Below, piece by piece: positions 26,166 to 35,954 of a stretch of 47,832 bases of DNA. Numbering within the stretch: the first letter of the stretch is position 1; each line of letters opens with the position of its first letter. The DNA lies in the NCBI GenBank assembly GCA_028288675.1, contig JAQBNG010000082.1, forward strand, positions 1 to 47,832, in the 5' to 3' direction. The DNA comes from Flavisolibacter sp. GTDB taxonomy: Bacteria; Bacteroidota; Bacteroidia; Chitinophagales; Chitinophagaceae. Position numbers and translations under genes: made by a program. The notes below the pieces were generated by a model. That model did no database searches. It was not told the origin of the DNA and saw only the letters and a list, made by a program, of their open reading frames with translations.

Positions 26166-28430
26166 TTAGTTTTTTACAATGCGCTGCTGGGCTGCTTCAT
26201 CGCCGCAGGTAGCTTTCACTACATACAGTCCTTTAGCTAATCCACTCAACATCATTGTCTCGGTTTGGCCGGCACTGCCTAACTGGATGCTTTTTGCCAT
26301 AATACCGTTAGCGGTATATAGTTGAAGCGCTACAGCTTTGCCTTGCCATGCATTGGGTAGGGTGATGCGAACATCGCTTACAGCCGGGTTCGGATAGGTT
26401 GTAAGGGCTATTGTTTGCATTTCGTTTTTTGAGAGGCGAATTGTTTTAACCACAGTGTACTGCATTTCCTTTGTTTTGTCAATGCTTGCCACACGGTAGT
26501 AAACAACACCAGTAGCAGAACTTACACCTTTGTCTTTGTAAGAATAGGTGGCTGTGCTATTCGCCAGTACGGAAGCAATGTCAGTGTAGGTTTTACCATC
26601 TGTGCTGCGTTGCACAATAAAGTGGTTTAACTGCTCGCCGTTTTGCGCCTGCCAGTTAATACTTGCATCACCCCTTGTGTATAGTACAGCAAAGCTTGAA
26701 AAGTTTACCGGCAGCATAACCCATGGAGACAGGGCAAAGGATTTGCTCCACATAGAGTTCAGGCGGATACCGGAACCATTGCTTGATAAAGAAGCAGACC
26801 TAGCACCGTAACGGAAATTGATTTGGTCAACATCTACATACTGGAACGTAGCCATCACCGCTGTACCAGCCGTATCGATGTTATTGTAGTTTTGAACCGG
26901 TCCTTGTAACACATTACCAATTACACCTTCGTAAGGATGATTACAGCCACTGAATAATACACCGTTGCCATCGCAAGCCAAGCAGTCAATACCAAGAACG
27001 TCACCCGTTCCGTGACAAGGTAAACATTGGTTCAAGGTGCTTGAAACATTACACACACCACAGGCCATCACTGAACCTAAGCTACCAGCTGGTGTAGAGG
27101 CTAAGCTTGAGAAAGAAGAGTAAGCAACATTAGCCGGGTTACTGAAAGAGGCGTATTCAGCAATTGACCATCCGTCGCCATCAACATCGAGTGCCGTGAA
27201 ATCTGCTCTTTGCACTTTGGTTTTCTTGTTTTTACCTGCTTCGTAAAAAGTCATCTCAAAATCAATGTACCAGTTTTGGTTAGGAGCTACCACGCCAGCC
27301 AGACCAAACTCTGGTTGAAACGCTTTGTTCCATCCTAAAGCAGAATTGTCAATACTGTTCATCACAATGTCGGAGCGGGAAAACTTTTTCAGCTTGATCT
27401 CGGCATCAACACCAGGAGCGATGTTGCTGAAACGGTAAACGGCACCTTGTTTCTTATCATTACCTTTTACTAAAACAGGACTGGTAAAGGAAAGCTCAGG
27501 CGCCGGCGCGGAAGTAGCTGTGGTAGAACAATCTTCCGGACGGGTAAAATCAATATCAGCGGCGGTACTTCCTTTAATGCTTCCCCCTACACAATAAGCA
27601 TCGATGCGGGCATTCCATGGTCCATCGGTTTCAAGATCACCCGAAGTTTTCAGCACGTTAAAACCATAGTTGTTGGCAGCACCCAGCAATACACTGACTG
27701 CGGAGTTAGGACTGGTTTTAAACTTACCGGCACCTACAGTTACCTTGGCATTGTCCACACGGAGGGTTACATAATCTTTGATCGAAAAATCACCGGACTT
27801 GTTAAGAGATACCTGTACGTTAGAATTCTTGATCGTGTCGATAGAAGGCAGGGCAGACGTGCCATCTATCGTATATCCTGAATTGATCAAAATGGTACTG
27901 TTGGTGAAGTTTGATTTAGAACCTGCTTTTGCGTCTATGCCTTTTGAGATAGCAATTTTTGCACTATTGGCGATAAATCTTCCGCTGATCAGCAGGTCGG
28001 CTTTATTAGCCGTTACATCCTGGATAAACCCGCCATTGGTAACACTGAGCACACCGGTTGACTGGATAACTACATTCTTATTGAAGGCGTTATCAAATCT
28101 GAGGGTGTCGGCCGTAATGTTCAGTTTTCCGGCAATAGTCAAATCGCTATTCACCGAGTATTGAACCGCATGCTTAATGATTACGGTTTGTGCAGCAGTG
28201 ATAGTACTGCCTGGCACCAGCCCTCCTACCCATGTAGCAGAACTTGTCCAGCTACCATTAGCTTTGGTGGTATAAGTCGTCTGTGCCATACCAACTAATG
28301 ATATAAAAGCACCTAAAGAAGTAAGGAAAAGTTTCCTTGATTTTAATCCAGGTTTCGCAGGATTAGTAACAATACCCGCTGCTGTCAGCAGGTATTGTTT
28401 TGAGAAAAAGTTTAGTACAGTTTGAGTCAT
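26166..28430 (-). CDS. T9SS-secreted protein with DnaJ-like zinc-finger insertion
   Basis: 754 residues. A long N-terminus ends in a signal-like segment (LFLTSLGAFISLVGMAQ near 50). Residues about 50-280 contain the beta-helix/G8-like part (SSATWVGGLVPGSTITAAQT; IIKHAVQYSVNSDLTIAGKL). Residues about 310-560 form a domain shared with the product of 29404-30723 (FSNIAPGVDAEIKL; FQPEFGLAGVVAPNQNWYID; PVQNYNNIDTAGTAVM). Residues about 595-680 are fibronectin-like, and the last 75 are a T9SS type A sorting domain (TYPNPAVSDVRITLPNAWQG to KGLYVVKATC). Within the shared domain, near residue 465-500, sit CGVCNVSS, CLPCHGTGDV and CLACDGNGVL, three CxxC units of which two are CxxCxGxG as in DnaJ zinc fingers; the paralogue lacks them. 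Function unknown. Confidence 0.88.
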   Translation of the reverse strand: MTQTVLNFFSKQYLLTAAGIVTNPAKPGLKSRKLFLTSLGAFISLVGMAQTTYTTKANGSWTSSATWVGGLVPGSTITAAQTVIIKHAVQYSVNSDLTIAGKLNITADTLRFDNAFNKNVVIQSTGVLSVTNGGFIQDVTANKADLLISGRFIANSAKIAISKGIDAKAGSKSNFTNSTILINSGYTIDGTSALPSIDTIKNSNVQVSLNKSGDFSIKDYVTLRVDNAKVTVGAGKFKTSPNSAVSVLLGAANNYGFNVLKTSGDLETDGPWNARIDAYCVGGSIKGSTAADIDFTRPEDCSTTATSAPAPELSFTSPVLVKGNDKKQGAVYRFSNIAPGVDAEIKLKKFSRSDIVMNSIDNSALGWNKAFQPEFGLAGVVAPNQNWYIDFEMTFYEAGKNKKTKVQRADFTALDVDGDGWSIAEYASFSNPANVAYSSFSSLASTPAGSLGSVMACGVCNVSSTLNQCLPCHGTGDVLGIDCLACDGNGVLFSGCNHPYEGVIGNVLQGPVQNYNNIDTAGTAVMATFQYVDVDQINFRYGARSASLSSNGSGIRLNSMWSKSFALSPWVMLPVNFSSFAVLYTRGDASINWQAQNGEQLNHFIVQRSTDGKTYTDIASVLANSTATYSYKDKGVSSATGVVYYRVASIDKTKEMQYTVVKTIRLSKNEMQTIALTTYPNPAVSDVRITLPNAWQGKAVALQLYTANGIMAKSIQLGSAGQTETMMLSGLAKGLYVVKATCGDEAAQQRIVKN

Positions 28431-29403
28431 TTTTGTTTTTTTAATAGGGTTTAAATTAATTGCTCAGGTTTTCTAAAGACCTTGGATTTTTTCGACAAAA
28501 ATGATTTCTAACAGGATAAGATTGGACAATAAGGGTTTCATCACCAGGATGCTGAATTTTGTTTTGGCTATTCAAAAGGATCAGGATCAGTTGGTTTTTT
28601 AAGATGCTTGGACCTTTTTGGTTTATTAGGATTTTTGTTTTTGGTTCTTCTTCGAATCTGGATCTTTCGGTTTTTTGCAGGATTGAATTTTATGGGTTTT
28701 TCTTTGGCTTGGACTTCGTTAGTTTTTCAGGATTGAATTTTTGGTTCTTCTTCAGTCTTGAATTTTAATTGGTTTAACTGGATTTGAATCTTTTGATTCT
28801 TCTTCGGTTTGGATTTGGTTGGCTTTTTCTTTCGGATTTAGATTTTTTGTTCTTTAAAGTACTTTTAAAACAGGTTGGCTTTTTTTCAGATACTGATTTT
28901 TGAGGCTTGGTTTTAAAAAGGAATGTTGAACTGGTTTTTCTTTGGATACAGATTTACTGCATTACAAAGGATGTTGGATTACCATTTCGAAAAACTAAAA
29001 GGGAGTGTGGAGCAAAAGAAGCGTTTGCCCGTTGTGCAGTTCCGGTGGCTGTATTGATCGGATACAAGCTTAAAAAACCAGGAACTTGCTGAGAGGCGGA
29101 AGAAGGGAATCTTCCTTGTGTGATAGTGTACAAACGTTTCATAGTCGGGTTTCAATTTAGTTTTCTACAGGGTTGTTTAGTTTTCGGATTACTCTGCCAG
29201 TTTTTTGATTGTTACATCAATTATTGGTACTGTAAATAAAGCACGGCCTTTCGGAAAATACAAGTGTTTTGCGGGAAATTTTACTTAAAATCTACCGTAT
29301 TTTCCACATCACCGTTTAAAATCAAGGGGTTACAATCAAAAAAATAAATAAAAAAAGCCAGATCCCTAATGGGATCCGGCCTTGTCTTCATAAGCAAATA
29401 CCC
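28431..29403. other. Long intergenic region with a T/G-rich degenerate repeat tract
   Basis: 973 bp without a convincing gene. From about 28550 to 28900 the plus strand is strongly T- and G-rich and made of recurring words: AGGATTGAATTTT (28679, 28729), TTTTTGGTTCTTCTTC (28633, 28738), GATTCTTCTTCGGTTTGG (28793) and GGTTGGCTTTTT (28817, 28873). The minus strand, the strand on which the flanking genes are read, is therefore A/C-rich and would give Lys/Pro/Gln-rich peptides in any frame, broken by stops. It may be the long leader of the 26166 gene or a decayed low-complexity gene. Near 29249-29300 GGAAAATAC and GTATTTTCC form a 9-bp inverted pair. Confidence 0.5.
29350..29379 (-). terminator. 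Rho-independent terminator of the 439-residue T9SS protein gene
   Basis: GCCAGATCCC (29356-29365) and GGGATCCGGC (29370-29379) form a stem with one mismatch around TAAT. A run of seven T follows on the minus strand. It is 24 bp beyond the stop codon of the gene at 29404. Confidence 0.85.
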
Positions 29404-30723
29404 TTAGTACTTAGCAATTCTTTGCTCGGCCCAAGTTCCGTCGCACTGTGCTTTTACCACGTAGATGCCCTTTGACAGATGTTGAAAATTTAGTGTTTCC
29501 GTCTGGCTGGCTGCTTTGATGGTTATGGCTTGCACCTGCATACCAGCACTATTAAAGATGCTTACCACTACAGGCTTATTCTGCCAGCTATTAGGTAAGG
29601 TTAGGTTAGCTGATGTTTGTACCGGGTTAGGGTAGATGGCCATTGAAGCGGCCGTTTCTTTACTAAGGCGTACTACTTTAATAGAAGAGTACTTTACCTC
29701 GCCTGTTATTTCCTTAGCTACTATGCGGTAATATATAATACCTGTTGCAGAAGAAACATTTTCGTCCTTGTGCTGGTAATTTGATAAAGAAGACCCTGTA
29801 GCTGCAACGACAGCTACTGCATTAAAGCTTTTGCCATCTGTGCTTTTTTCTACCACAAAGCTGCCAGAGATGTCCTTTGTATCAGCTGCCCAGGTTAACT
29901 GAACGCCTTTTTTATCATAGATAGCGGTAAAGCTGTAAAAGGCTACCGGCAAAAGAGAAGGAGGCGTTAACTGGAAGGCTTTGAACCATAAAGAATTTAA
30001 TCTTTCACCAGCGTTGGAAATTACTGTACCAGATTTTGCCCCGTACCTAAACGAGATCGTGCTCTTGTTCTCATAGGTGTACGTTGACATTACAGGAGTT
30101 CCTAAGGTATCAATGTTATTATAGTTCATTACAGGTCCAACAGCTTTTAAGTCAGTTCCATTTTCATTATCCTGGTCAGTTTCTTCATTGTTGTTTTGAG
30201 AGGCATCGGCTGTTGTGGAAATAAGATAGTTAACCGGGCAAAAAGCAACTCTTTTAGCTTTATTCATCTGAACGTATTCCTGGATGGAAGCATTATCACC
30301 ATCCACATCAATCGCAGTTACCTGGAAGCCTTTGATTTTTTTCTTCTTATCTGTACCCGTTTCATAAAAACACATTTCAAAATCCATCCACCAGTTTTGA
30401 TTGGCGGGTACATTACCGGTGATACCTAACTGCGGTTGAAAAGCTTTGGTAAAGCCCATATTGGCTACATCAATATTAGTAAGCACCACGGAAGCTCCTG
30501 AGCGGCCTTTAACTTTTATTGTAGCATCTATACCAGCAGCTACATTGCTGAATTTGTATATGGCATCGTTTTGACCGGCGACACCTGAAGTAAGAACGGG
30601 ATTTTGAAAAATTAATTCGGGAATAAAATTGTTGTTGCCTGATTGTGCAAAGGCGGCAGTAGTGAATACACTAAAGAAAAGCACGGTGAGTACATTGATT
30701 ACTTGTTTCATAATTAACAGCAT
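29404..30723 (-). CDS. T9SS-secreted protein, paralogue of the 26166-28430 product
   Basis: 439 residues. The signal peptide (VLTVLFFSVFTTAAFAQ) is at residues 10-27, and an alternative start MKQV lies 4 codons downstream. Residues about 33-245 share the domain of the neighbouring 754-residue protein (FSNVAAGIDATIKVKG; GFTKAFQPQLGITGNVPANQ; PVMNYNNIDTLGTPVMSTY). A fibronectin-like stretch (about 275-355) and a T9SS type A sorting domain (IYPNPVQTSANLTLPNSWQN to KGIYVVKAQC) follow. Where the paralogue carries the CxxC cluster, this protein has an Asn/Glu/Asp-rich loop (SQNNNEETDQDNENGTD). The pair looks like a tandem duplication followed by domain gain or loss. Likely cell-surface or released; function unknown. 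Confidence 0.87.
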   Translation of the reverse strand: MLLIMKQVINVLTVLFFSVFTTAAFAQSGNNNFIPELIFQNPVLTSGVAGQNDAIYKFSNVAAGIDATIKVKGRSGASVVLTNIDVANMGFTKAFQPQLGITGNVPANQNWWMDFEMCFYETGTDKKKKIKGFQVTAIDVDGDNASIQEYVQMNKAKRVAFCPVNYLISTTADASQNNNEETDQDNENGTDLKAVGPVMNYNNIDTLGTPVMSTYTYENKSTISFRYGAKSGTVISNAGERLNSLWFKAFQLTPPSLLPVAFYSFTAIYDKKGVQLTWAADTKDISGSFVVEKSTDGKSFNAVAVVAATGSSLSNYQHKDENVSSATGIIYYRIVAKEITGEVKYSSIKVVRLSKETAASMAIYPNPVQTSANLTLPNSWQNKPVVVSIFNSAGMQVQAITIKAASQTETLNFQHLSKGIYVVKAQCDGTWAEQRIAKY

Positions 30724-31159
30724 TAATAATTAATAAATGTTGGAGGTACGGATTCCTTTTGGAGTGTGGATTATGCTGTTTGTTCAGGAGGAGATTGGGG
30801 ATTATATATCGTTTAGAAACGAATCTTTTTGTTCCCGGCCCTGAAAATAAAATGAAGTTGAATGGAATGTTTCTTACTTAAAAAGCGGAAACATCATTAC
30901 GAAAATTAGAGAAGGAGTGTTTCTGCAAACTACTCATAGCTCCGGATCATTTTGTTTTCTTAAGGTCGGTAGTGGCTTTTCTTATTCAGGTAGATTTTGA
31001 GAAGGCTTTACAGAAGAATTGGAGATAGATTTGAGCAACGAAGAAAGCACGTAGAATTTAAAAATGCAAGCTTTTCACAAAAGAAATTTTCGATTCATAT
31101 TAAAATTAAAAAAGGAAAGCGGCCACTGTGGCCGCTTTCGCGCTATCAAAAAAATAAAA
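30724..31159. other. Intergenic region between atpA and the T9SS gene
   Basis: 436 bp with no supportable gene. It ends in the atpA terminator (31115-31139). ATGTTTC and GAAACAT near 30867-30895 form a 7-bp inverted pair. CGTTTAGAAACG at 30809-30820 is a short palindrome that could be an operator for the 29404 gene. No atpG is found here although it usually follows atpA. Confidence 0.45.
31109..31139 (-). terminator. Rho-independent terminator of atpA
   Basis: GAAAGCGGCCA (31115-31125) and TGGCCGCTTTC (31129-31139) form a perfect 11-bp stem with a 3-nt loop. A T-rich run follows on the minus strand. It closes the ATP synthase cluster right after atpA. Confidence 0.9.
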
Positions 31160-32737
31160 TTACTTATACTGCGGTATGATACCTTTTGCAAGGTCAACCA
31201 TTTTAGCAATGCCATCTTCGGGTAAGCCACCTTTTTTAAAGGCACTTAAAACTTCAGGCAATTTGCTTTCCATCTCCAGTAAAAACTGCTCTTCAAACTC
31301 TTTTACACGGCTAACTTTTACATCACGCAACAACCCTTGTGTACCTAAGTAAATGATAGCTACCTGCTTCTCTACCGGCATAGGTGAGTACTGAGGTTGC
31401 TTTAAAATTTCCACGTTACGGGCACCTTTATCAATTACCGATTTTGTAGCCGCATCAAGGTCGCCACCAAACTTAGAGAAGGCTTCCAGCTCACGGTAAA
31501 GTGCCTGGTCAAGCTTTAAGGTACCGGCTACTTTTTTCATGGACTTGATCTGCGCATTACCGCCCACGCGGCTTACCGAAATACCTACGTTAATGGCGGG
31601 ACGAATACCGGCATTGAACAAGTTAGATTCAAGAAATATCTGCCCGTCGGTAATAGAAATTACGTTGGTTGGGATATAAGCTGATACGTCACCAGCCTGT
31701 GTTTCAATAATTGGTAGTGCTGTTAAAGAACCACCACCTTTTACAAGGTGACGAATGCTTTCTGGTAAGTCATTCATTTCACTAGCCACTTTATCGTTGG
31801 CAATTACTTTAGCAGCTCTTTCCAACAAACGGCTATGCAAATAGAATACATCACCAGGATAAGCTTCACGGCCCGGTGGTCTTCTTAATAACAAAGAAAC
31901 CTCGCGGTAAGCTACTGCCTGTTTTGAAAGATCATCGTAAATAATCAAGGCTGGCCTTCCGGTATCTCTAAAAAATTCTCCAATGGCAGCACCGGCAAAT
32001 GGTGCATAGAACTGCAATGGCGCAGGGTCAGAAGCAGAAGCTGCAACGATAGTTGTATAAGCCATAGCGCCTGCATCCTGCAAGGTTTTCATTACCCCCG
32101 CAATGGTAGATGCTTTCTGCCCGATGGCTACGTATATGCAATAAACAGTATTGCCTGCTTCGTAAAATTCTTTTTGATTGATGATAGCATCTAAACAAAT
32201 AGCTGTTTTACCAGTTTGCCTGTCACCAATCACTAACTCACGTTGTCCACGGCCCACGGGAATCATGGCATCAATAGCTTTGATACCGGTTTGCAAAGGC
32301 TCTTTCACAGGTTCACGATAGATCACGCCTGGTGCTTTACGCTCCAGCGGCATTTCGTACCGTTCCCCTTCAATTGGGCCTTTACCGTCAATAGGTTCAC
32401 CCAGTGTGTTCACCACACGGCCGGCCATTCCATCTCCTACTTTAATAGAAGCGATCTGACCTGTGCGGCGCACTTTAGAACCTTCCTGCAATTTTCCCAT
32501 TTCTCCCATCAATACCACACCCACGTTATCTTCTTCAAGGTTCAGGGCAATACCCTGAACACCGTTTTCAAATTCTACCAGCTCACCTGCACGTACATTA
32601 CCCAAGCCGTACACACGGGCAATACCATCGCCCATTTGCAATACAGTCCCTACTTCCTCCAGGTCGGCGCCTGCATTAAAACCGCTCAACTGCTGGCGCA
32701 GAATGGCACTTATTTCATCTGGTTTAATTTCTGGCAT
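31160..32737 (-). CDS. atpA: F-type ATP synthase subunit alpha
   Basis: Non-catalytic nucleotide-binding subunit of F1. The 525-residue protein has the beta-barrel N-terminal domain ([20 protein letters not shown] near residue 32), P-loop [10 protein letters not shown] near 171, and the alpha-subunit signature [14 protein letters not shown] near 367. Length matches the family. It is preceded by its own promoter (32789-32819) and by the terminator of the inserted protease gene, so it appears to be transcribed separately from atpB-E-F-H. A terminator follows directly; atpG is not adjacent. Confidence 0.97.
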   Translation of the reverse strand: MPEIKPDEISAILRQQLSGFNAGADLEEVGTVLQMGDGIARVYGLGNVRAGELVEFENGVQGIALNLEEDNVGVVLMGEMGKLQEGSKVRRTGQIASIKVGDGMAGRVVNTLGEPIDGKGPIEGERYEMPLERKAPGVIYREPVKEPLQTGIKAIDAMIPVGRGQRELVIGDRQTGKTAICLDAIINQKEFYEAGNTVYCIYVAIGQKASTIAGVMKTLQDAGAMAYTTIVAASASDPAPLQFYAPFAGAAIGEFFRDTGRPALIIYDDLSKQAVAYREVSLLLRRPPGREAYPGDVFYLHSRLLERAAKVIANDKVASEMNDLPESIRHLVKGGGSLTALPIIETQAGDVSAYIPTNVISITDGQIFLESNLFNAGIRPAINVGISVSRVGGNAQIKSMKKVAGTLKLDQALYRELEAFSKFGGDLDAATKSVIDKGARNVEILKQPQYSPMPVEKQVAIIYLGTQGLLRDVKVSRVKEFEEQFLLEMESKLPEVLSAFKKGGLPEDGIAKMVDLAKGIIPQYK

Positions 32738-32788
32738 ATAAAATATTTACTGTTTTTTATAACAAGGGCAGCCCCTTTTTTGCGGTGG

Positions 32789-32819
32789 CAAAAGTAGGCC
32801 AATACGGCTATCAAACAAA
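32789..32819 (-). promoter_or_regulatory. Promoter of atpA
   Basis: The minus strand has TTTG (32819-32816), a 19-bp spacer, then TACTTTTG (32796-32789). Both boxes match the Bacteroidota consensus TTTG-N19-TAnnTTTG. The expected start is about 45 bp upstream of the atpA ATG. Confidence 0.65.
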
Positions 32820-32844
32820 AAAGGACAGAAAGAATTCTGTCCTT
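32815..32844 (-). terminator. Rho-independent terminator of the M43 protease gene
   Basis: AAGGACAGAA (32821-32830) pairs with TTCTGTCCTT (32835-32844) around AGAA. A T-rich run follows on the minus strand. It is 24 bp past the protease stop codon and overlaps the start of the atpA promoter. Confidence 0.85.
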
Positions 32845-32868
32845 GAAAAATGATTATAACGTTACTTA

Positions 32869-35800
32869 TTATTGAAGGATAAGCTGTTTTGTTACATCGC
32901 CATCCGGCAAATGAAGAATAAGGTTGTAATACCCTTTTGCATAGCGGCTTACATCTATCTGGTAAGGTGCACTTATAGTAGCCCTGATCAGTTTTGCGAC
33001 TGTTTGCCCTTTTGCATTTACAAGCGAAATATTTATCGGCTGTGTATTTCCGGCTACAAGAACGGTGATCTTATTTTTTGCAGGGTTAGGACTAACCGTT
33101 ATTAAAACACCATTATCCATAATCTTCGCTTGCCTTATAATTGATGAACGGGAACGGCTGTCGAAATCAATTTGTTGTAAACGATAATAGTAAACGGTAT
33201 TTGATTGCACATTATGATCAGAGTATGCATAGGCCGATGAAGTGCTGGTTGTACCTTTTCCGGCCACCCACCCGATAGCGGTAAAGTCAATACCATTTGT
33301 GCTGCGTTCAACAGAGAAGCCTTTGTTGTTATGTTCTGAAGCCGTCTTCCAGGTAAGTTCAATGTTATTCTTTGCAGGCTGTGCATCAAATGTTAAGGAC
33401 CCAACTGGCAGTGTAGTGGAAGGTAAAGCCAATACGAATTGAGAAAAACCTGTGAAATTAGCGGTATAAGTTATTATACCTGTGGCCGCATCTTCAACAG
33501 CAGAAACTGGGTTAACAAGAACAACATCGGTGGAGTTAACGTTTCCGCTAAGAGAAACACCGTCTTTGATCTTTACTATTTTCAGGGCCAGTTTATTTGC
33601 TCCCCAAACCGCTAACTCGGCCGAAGTAAAATATAGGGTTGCCTGGTAGGTGGCAGTTGAATTAGCTATGGACGGAGTAAGCTGTATCACTTTTTCTGTA
33701 CGCATATACATTTCATCAGTTGTTGCAAGAGGTGTTTGCCCTGTACCCGCCTGGGTAACCGAGGCTGTTATGGCACTTAGATTTTCATTAGAATTTGTGA
33801 TCCTGGCAATCATTCGATTGTTGGTGCTTCTGAAGTTATTGATTCCTGCACCTGTGATCACATCAGCACCAAAGCTGTTGCTAACTGTGGTTTCAATAGG
33901 TACACCCCTGCCGGTAACTACTACATCATCAATATTCAAAGGTGGATTAGTACCACCTGAACCATTGTTTTCCCAATAAAAACCAAGATAGAATTGGCTA
34001 TTTGCGAACGTACTGTTAGGTAAATCAATTGTAGGGTTGTCGCTTACAATACCAGATTCTCCTACATACGGCCCAACGTTGGGTGCAGCAATACTTTGTA
34101 TTTCCAAATTATTGCTACCGGGTGAGTACATAACTTGACCGAAGTCATAGATATTACTACCAGATTTTTCTCCATAAACCCGGTACTTGAAATTCAGTTT
34201 AATATCAGTATAACCGCTTGTGTTAATCAGTGGAGTTTGAAGCACCGCAAGGCTTGGTGCATTAATATCGTATGTATTTACAAAAGGAGCAACCGTACTA
34301 TTACTAACGTAACCGCAATTGCCCGTGCCACCTGCATTACCACCGTTGCCAATTACAAATTTATTTGGGTTAGGACCACCCCCAAAAAGAAAGCGCCATT
34401 CAGCCTGCGTATCAAAATTTTGGGACAGAAGTGTTACAGGATCATTGGCAATTATTATATTGTCATCATCTAAAACAGTTATAGTCATGCTTTGAGACGA
34501 TGCTCCCGCCTGTACACCGGTACCGGAAATAGTGTAGGTTAATACAATTGTTTTATTCCCTTCTACCAGGGCGTTATCAAAAACCCGAATGTTCACTGCC
34601 TTATAATCATCACCATTTACAAAATTTAAACTTGGTGTAAGAAGTTGATAGTTGAACCCGCTAATAGCGCTGCCACCAGCATTTACAGTTACCGTTGCAC
34701 TGCCGGTTGCTTTATCCTCAACATTTAAAGCGAAAGAGTAATCATGATAACGTAGCGTTGTTCCGGATATTCCTGTTTCTTTAACGGTTATCGCCCCCAC
34801 GCAATTGTAAAAAGCAATACGGTTAGTGGCTGATACAGCAACAAGACCTACAGTAGAAGCAGCTAATGTATTACGGCGGGGACTATTAGCTAAAACTGTT
34901 TGCATACGGGCAACCTGGTCTGCGGTAAATGTATTCAGCGTAACATCATCTGTATAGTCCATGTAATTCTCAAACATTTCATCTGCAGTGCCGCAACTGT
35001 TTGCTTTTGGGTGAGATGGCACACCTAAGTTTTCAGACGCATGGACCGGTGTATCGCCGCAGTAGTCGTTTCCACAAGTAGCATCGCCCCAAATATGCCG
35101 TAAGCCAAAAAAGTGGCCCATTTCGTGGGTGAGTGTTTTTCCTTTTGTATAAGAAGCGCAGCTGCTCGGCATAAAAATACTTCCTACTGTTTCAGGACCG
35201 ACAGCTACACCGGCATTGGTGTTATCATCACCGCTGCCACCCAGGTCTGCTATTCCCGAGCTGGAGGGAAATGTAGCAATACCAAGAATGCCGGCTTCCA
35301 TTTCAAGAACCCAAATGTTTAGGTAACGTGCAGGATCCCAAATTGTAGCGGGTTTTATAATATCACCCAAATAATCACTGCTTGGGTCATAGGCCCCTAC
35401 AGTATAAGGAGGTGCTGCAAAACCTGCTGTTGAATAATATATTCTGTCAATTCCAGGTTGTGCTAACGGGCTGCCTGCGGGATCAGTTTGCGCTAAGGCA
35501 AACTGGATATTGGCATTTGCGGAAACGCCATAAGGGCTGTTTGAAAGATTGGCAAAGTCTTTATTCAACTGAAGAATTTGTTGCTGGATAAGTGTTTGGC
35601 TGATGTTAGCACCACTGCCCTCTGCTTCATTGCTATGAATAATATGAAAAATAACCGGCAGGGTAGCAACTGACTGCGTACGCATTGTTCTTGCGTTCTT
35701 TTTCTGCGTTAACCAGGTTTCAAATTGCTGGTCTGTTTCAGCCTTAGGATTAAGCTTGCGAAAGTTTTCCAAAACCTCGAAAGTTGCACACCGCTTTGCT

Positions 35801-35871
35801 TTTACAGATAAGGTTTGGGAGAATGAATAGAATGGGAGGGTCAACAAAATTACTTGTAGCAGTTTTTTCAT
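32869..35871 (-). CDS. Secreted M43 (pappalysin-type) metalloprotease with Calx-beta domain and T9SS sorting domain
   Basis: 1000 residues: signal peptide (LLQVILLTLPFYSFSQ, 1-19), short propeptide, M43B catalytic domain about 70-335 with the long zinc motif HEMGHFFGLRHIWGD near residue 249 and Met-turn NYMDYTD near 300, a Calx-beta-like repeat about 350-465 (VEDKATGSATVTVNAGGSAI), a jelly-roll-like region about 475-660 (NFDTQAEWRFLFGGG), a further beta domain, a fibronectin-like stretch (LTWKTASEHNNKGFSVERST near 845), and a C-terminal T9SS sorting domain (VSPNPAKNKITVLV to LILQ). Predicted extracellular protease. It sits inside the ATP synthase cluster between atpH and atpA but has its own terminator, so it looks like an insertion. 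Its promoter was not identified. Confidence 0.92.
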   Translation of the reverse strand: MKKLLQVILLTLPFYSFSQTLSVKAKRCATFEVLENFRKLNPKAETDQQFETWLTQKKNARTMRTQSVATLPVIFHIIHSNEAEGSGANISQTLIQQQILQLNKDFANLSNSPYGVSANANIQFALAQTDPAGSPLAQPGIDRIYYSTAGFAAPPYTVGAYDPSSDYLGDIIKPATIWDPARYLNIWVLEMEAGILGIATFPSSSGIADLGGSGDDNTNAGVAVGPETVGSIFMPSSCASYTKGKTLTHEMGHFFGLRHIWGDATCGNDYCGDTPVHASENLGVPSHPKANSCGTADEMFENYMDYTDDVTLNTFTADQVARMQTVLANSPRRNTLAASTVGLVAVSATNRIAFYNCVGAITVKETGISGTTLRYHDYSFALNVEDKATGSATVTVNAGGSAISGFNYQLLTPSLNFVNGDDYKAVNIRVFDNALVEGNKTIVLTYTISGTGVQAGASSQSMTITVLDDDNIIIANDPVTLLSQNFDTQAEWRFLFGGGPNPNKFVIGNGGNAGGTGNCGYVSNSTVAPFVNTYDINAPSLAVLQTPLINTSGYTDIKLNFKYRVYGEKSGSNIYDFGQVMYSPGSNNLEIQSIAAPNVGPYVGESGIVSDNPTIDLPNSTFANSQFYLGFYWENNGSGGTNPPLNIDDVVVTGRGVPIETTVSNSFGADVITGAGINNFRSTNNRMIARITNSNENLSAITASVTQAGTGQTPLATTDEMYMRTEKVIQLTPSIANSTATYQATLYFTSAELAVWGANKLALKIVKIKDGVSLSGNVNSTDVVLVNPVSAVEDAATGIITYTANFTGFSQFVLALPSTTLPVGSLTFDAQPAKNNIELTWKTASEHNNKGFSVERSTNGIDFTAIGWVAGKGTTSTSSAYAYSDHNVQSNTVYYYRLQQIDFDSRSRSSIIRQAKIMDNGVLITVSPNPAKNKITVLVAGNTQPINISLVNAKGQTVAKLIRATISAPYQIDVSRYAKGYYNLILHLPDGDVTKQLILQ

Positions 35872-35910
35872 GGGGTTAGATTAGAGCGCCAATGTAATTA
35901 TTATTATTAC

Positions 35911-35954
35911 AAAAAGAAATAGCCGGATGTAGTTACATCCGGCTATTTCTTTTT
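35911..35954. terminator. Bidirectional rho-independent terminator
   Basis: GAAATAGCCGGATGTA (35916-35931) pairs perfectly with TACATCCGGCTATTTC (35934-35949), a 16-bp stem, flanked by AAAAA and TTTTT. It lies between the M43 protease start and the gene remnant at 35955-36188 and would stop transcription from either side. Confidence 0.9.

Noticed and set aside
28559-28768. Phe/Trp-rich plus-strand frame of 69 codons
   Set aside because: Produced by the T/G-rich word tract; any frame there reads as Phe, Leu, Gly and Trp.
28954-29142. 62-residue minus-strand frame beginning MKRLYTITQG
   Set aside because: It has no promoter, partner or recognisable motif; kept only as part of the unexplained intergenic region.
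34135-34473. 112-codon plus-strand frame opposite the M43 protease
   Set aside because: It is antisense to the Calx-beta and jelly-roll region with no independent support.
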